Below, piece by piece: positions 60,343 through 64,000 of a stretch of 64,000 nt of DNA. The stretch is taken from the NCBI GenBank assembly GCA_024803745.1, contig JANJXV010000004.1, positions 53,014,358 to 53,078,357 on the forward strand. Direction: 5' to 3'. The translations under genes and the position numbers were made by a program. The stretch comes from Megascapheus bottae. Lineage: Eukaryota; Chordata; Mammalia; Rodentia; Geomyidae. Numbering within the stretch: position 1 is the first letter of the stretch; the number at the start of each line of letters is the position of its first letter. The notes below the pieces were generated by a model. It ran no database searches and was not told the DNA's origin. It worked only from the letters and a program-made list of their open reading frames with translations.

Positions 60343-60566
60343 AAGCTGGGCATGGTAGCTCACATCTCACATCTGTAATCCTAGCTACACAGGAGGCTGA
60401 GATCTGGAGATCACAGTTCAAAGCCAGCCTGGCCACGAAAGTCCATGAAACTCTTATCTCCAATTAACCACTAGAAAACCGGAAGTGGCACTGTGACTCA
60501 AGGGGTAGGGCAGGCCCAGAGTTCAAGCCCCACGACTTACCAAAAAAAAAAAAAAAGGAAAAAGAA
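60343..60566 (+). mobile_element. SINE-B
   Basis: AAGCTGGGCATGGTAGCTCA, CACAGGAGGCTGAGATCTGG, TCTCCAATTAACCACTAGAA and GAGTTCAAGCCCCACGACTT with poly(A). A deletion removes part of the tail. Confidence 0.92.
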
Positions 60567-60642
60567 ACATGGTCTATGTGTATTACTTGTGAGAAACCAG
60601 AAACCAGACACCTCCGAGTATGAAGGTCACAAAATAGCTCTC

Positions 60643-60846
60643 AATAGCTGGGTAATAGTGGTTTAAGCCTGTAATCCCAGCTATTCAGCTGAGATCTGAG
60701 GATCATGGTTCAAAGCCAGCCTGGGCACAAAGTTTGTGAGATGTTTATCTTCAAGAAACTATTCAAAAAAGGCTGGAAGTGTCATTGTGATTGAAGTGGG
60801 ACAGCACCTAGGATCTGAGTTCAAGTCCTATGACAAAAAAAGACCC
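60643..60846 (+). mobile_element. SINE-B, diverged
   Basis: TAGCTGGGTAATAGTGGTTT, GAGATCTGAGGATCATGGTT, AAAGCCAGCCTGGGCACAAA and GAGTTCAAGTCCTATGACAA. Confidence 0.85.
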
Positions 60847-60957
60847 CCCATTGAGAATAATTTGGGGTCCATGATCTTTTGATTTCACAGGCCTATCTCT
60901 AGAGATAGTAATAATTTCACAGTTGTTTCCTTTTGTTATAGTAAATAAAGAATAGAC

Positions 60958-62455
60958 ATGTGATCATCTTTCCACTCCTTTTTAATACAATATTAAAATT
61001 CCTAGCCAGAGCAGTAAGGCAAGAAGCAAGCATAAAGGGGATCCAAATAGGGAAAGAGGAAGAGAAACATTCCCTCTTTGCAGATAACATGATTCTGTAT
61101 TTTTTGTTGTTGTTGTTGTTCTGGGGCTTGAACTCAGGGCCTGAGCACTGTCCTTGGGCCTTCTCAAGGCTACCACTTGAGCCACAGCACCACCTCTGGC
61201 TTTTATATGTATGTATGTGGTACCAAGGAATCAAACTTGGGTGTTTGTGTATGCTAGGCAAGCACTCTACGACTAGGCCGAACTCCCAGCCCTCATGATT
61301 CTGTATTTAAAGAACCCTATAGATTCCACTCACAAATTGTTTGAGCTGATTCGAAACTTTGGCAAAGTAGCAGGGTATAAAATTTACCCTCAAAAATCAA
61401 CTGCTTTCCTATATGCCAACAATAAGAGGATCGAGACAGAAATCAGGAAAGCAACTCCTTTTTCAATAGCCTCAAAGAAAATAAAGTACTTAGGAATTAA
61501 CTTAACTAAGAATGTAAAGGACTTTTATGATGAAAACTTTAAAAATCTGAAAAAGGAAAGTAAAGCAGAACTGAGAAGTGGAAAAACCTCCTATGTTCCT
61601 GGATTGGAAGAATTAACATCATGAAAATGGCAATCCTGACAATGTCATTCTTCAAGGAAATAGAGGAAGCAATCCAAAAATTCATATGGAATAATAAAAG
61701 ACCCTCTATAGCAAAAACAATTCTTAGCAGAAGGAACACTGCTGAAGGAATATCAATACCAAACTTCAGACTCTTACAGAGCTATAGTAACCAAAACAGC
61801 TTGGTACTGGTACAAGAACAGGCCTGAGGACCAATGGAATAGAACTGAAGACCCCCAAATCAACCTTCAGACCCATGGGCACCTAATCTTGATAAGAGAG
61901 TCAAAAATAGGATGGAAGAAAGACAGTCTCTTTAACAAGAGGTGCTGGCAGAATTGGTTAAGCTCCCACAGAAAACTAAAGTTGGATCCTTCTATGTCAC
62001 CCTACACCAGAATTAATTTCAAGTGGATCAAAGACCTTGAGGTAAAAGCAGATACCTTGAAAACTTTACAAGAAGAAATAGGAGATACACTAGGTCTCCT
62101 TGGTACAGGCCAAAACTTTCAGATTGAGACTAAATGAAAGGAACTCTAGGATAGGAAAACAAGAGCTTTATCTTGCGTGATTGGTGTTCTTAATGTACTA
62201 TGTGGTTTCTCTTCTCTTTTTTGCCCTTATGATTAATCTCGTATTGTTACTGTATCTGACTTTATTATTTGGTATATTGTATGTATGTTCATTTCTTTAT
62301 TTGAAATAGGAAAGCGAAGGGGGAAAATAAGATGTTTGGGAGGGATGGAGGAGGAAAATGGGGGTATCAATGTGTGAGAAGCAATGCACCTACTACCTGA
62401 CTAATGTACCTGTAACCCCTCTATACATTATCCTGACACTAAAAAATAAAATATG
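60958..62455 (+). mobile_element. L1 with internal deletion, hosting a SINE-A
   Basis: ORF2 sequence starts in the reverse transcriptase ([14 protein letters not shown], then LFADNMILY, where the active-site FADD is FADN). It resumes after a SINE-A with LKNPIDSTHKLFELIRNFGK and [20 protein letters not shown], and continues to [10 protein letters not shown] (about 62118). There it jumps directly into the 3' UTR (ATGAAAGGAACTCTAGGATA), so roughly the last 1 kb of ORF2 is missing. Several frame breaks are present. It ends TGACACTAAAAAATAAAA. Confidence 0.88.
61088..61308 (-). mobile_element. SINE-A, antisense, inside an L1, with TSD
   Basis: The body 61103-61293 runs from TTGTTGTTGTTGTTCTGGGG to CGAACTCCCAGCCCT. 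The perfect 15-nt TSD CATGATTCTGTATTT is at 61088-61102 and 61294-61308, within L1 ORF2. Confidence 0.95.
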
Positions 62456-64000
62456 TCAGGATAAAAATCCAACCTTCAAAAGTCAGTAACTTTTCTGTAC
62501 ATCAACAATACACAAACAGAAGGAGAAATCAAGAAAATGATCCAATTTGTGAGAGGCCCTCCCCAAAATAAAATATTTAGGAATTAACTTAACCAAAGAT
62601 GTAAGTGAACTATTTAATGAAATCTATAAAAGCCTAAAGAAAGAAATTAAAGAGGATATCTGGAAATGGAAAGACATCCAATGCTCACGGATAGGGAGAA
62701 CCAATACAGTGAAAATGGCCATACTGCCAAAATTGATATACAAATTCAATGCAATCCCTATCAAAATCCCAAAGACATTCTTTACTGAAATAGAAGGCGT
62801 AATCCAAAGGTTCTCTTGGAATAAGAAAAGACCTAGAATAGCCAAAACAATTCTAGGCAAAAAGAGCAATGCAGGTAGTATTATAGAGTCATAATAACAA
62901 AGCCAGAATGGTATTGGCACAAAAATAGACCAGAAGATCAATGGTACAGAACAGAAGATCCAGAAATGAAACAATATACCTATAGTCAACTTATATTCAA
63001 AAAAGGAGCCAGATATATACAGTGGAACAAACACAGCCTATTCAATCATTGGTGCTGGCAAAACTGGGAAGCCACATGCAGAAAACTAAAAATTGACCCT
63101 ACCTTTTCACCATGCACAAGCATTAACTCAAAATGGATCAAAGACGTCAATATCAGACCTGAAACCCTGGAACTGCTACATGATAGAATAGGAAAGACTT
63201 TGGAACTCATAGGCACAGGCACAAACTTCTTGAACAGTCTCAGGGTCACAAAAGATTGGAGAGAGACTCAACAAATGGGGCTACCTAAAAATAAAAGTTT
63301 CTGCACAGACAAAGTCATAGCTACTAAAGTAGAAAGACTGGGAAAAGATATTTACCAATAATACATCAGACAAATGCCTAATATCCAATATCTACAGGGA
63401 ACTCAAGAAACTAATTCCCCCACTCCAACAAACCAATCACTAAATGGGCAAGGGAACTAAAGAGAGACTTATTAAAAGAAGAGGTTAAGATGGCAAAAAA
63501 GAGAAATGCAAATAAAATAAGGAAAATAAAATAAAGGAAATGCAAAAAAAAAGATACCACCTTACCCCAATTAGAATAGTCAATATTCTGAACTCAGACA
63601 ATGACAAATGCTGGCAGGGTTATGGAGAAAGAGAAACCCTACTGCACTAGTACAGCCACTCTGCAAGGCAGTTTGGAGGTTTCTTGAACTGAAAATAGAG
63701 CTTCCCTATGATTCCACCATACCACTTCTGGGCATCTACCCTGAGTATCATAACCCAGGATATGATAAGGACACCTGCTCAGCCATGTTCATCTCTGCAC
63801 TATTCACAATATCAAAGCAATGGAAACAAACCAGATGCCCTACTACAGATGAATGGATACAAAAAATGTGGTACATATATACAATAGATAAAATATATAC
63901 AAGATAAAATAATGGCATTCACTGGGAAGTGGATGAAACTAGAGCACATCATGTTGAGTGAGGTAAGTCAAGATCAAAGGAACAAAAGGCGCCTGGTCTC
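62456..64000 (+). mobile_element. L1 of an older subfamily, ORF2, runs off the window
   Basis: From TCAGGATAAAAATCC onward the sequence follows ORF2 from the distal reverse transcriptase region to the C-terminus: [15 protein letters not shown], [66 protein letters not shown] and MFISALFTISKQWKQTRCPT. Frameshifts and stops occur (for example after IIES near 62890 and DIYQ near 63361). It differs from the L1 directly before it, so two elements abut at about 62455. Confidence 0.9.

Noticed and set aside
61295..63361. Series of 60-130-codon frames resembling reverse transcriptase parts
   Set aside because: They are broken L1 ORF2 pieces with frameshifts and a mutated FADD motif (FADN).

Overview
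This is a window of mammalian nuclear DNA, most likely from a rodent. It carries one recognisable gene: the last five coding exons of MAP3K7 (TAK1 kinase) on the + strand, between 710 and 19857. The exons have GT-AG borders, unbroken phase and the TAK1 C-terminal sequence. The two dominant young SINE families look like those of the Geomyoidea (kangaroo rats, pocket mice, pocket gophers). SINE-A is tRNA/ID-like, about 170-200 bp, with A-box and B-box promoter motifs. SINE-B is a B1/7SL-like head joined to an ID-like tail, about 200-260 bp. The taxon is an inference from memory of SINE sequences, not from a search.

Layout. 1-19857 holds MAP3K7 introns and coding exons; by size, phase and position they correspond to human exons 13-17. 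The encoded 176 residues match residues 431-606 of the 606-residue human form. They include the C-terminal coiled coil that binds TAB2/TAB3. The kinase domain lies upstream, outside the window. 19858 to about 22550 is the 3' UTR, with several possible poly(A) signals. From about 23 kb to the end I find no gene. In human, MAP3K7 is followed by a desert of about 200 kb before the BACH2 promoter, so this part probably corresponds to that interval.

The non-genic part is a layered record of retrotransposition. The oldest layer is MIR, MLT1-type LTRs and old L1 fragments. Next come older B1/ID composites, then two L1 lineages with distinct 3' ends. The youngest layer is SINE-A and SINE-B, many with target-site duplications (TSDs) readable directly. 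Several (CA)n, (CT)n and (GGA)n microsatellites sit exactly at SINE tails. 60.9-64.0 kb is L1 sequence running off the end of the window.

I found no undescribed gene system. The best leads are: a ~195-bp inverted duplication of non-repeat DNA at 41.9/42.8 kb; two short MAP3K7 intron patches copied from or to sites 5-7 kb away; a SINE inserted at the branch-point region of MAP3K7 exon 14, where the TSD restores the region; a splice-donor motif rebuilt at the exon 13/14 junction; two L1s inserted one after the other into the same target site; a dimeric SINE insertion; a SINE-B subfamily with an internal duplication; and two strong CTCF-like motifs in the intergenic part. Identities and repeat names were judged by eye.
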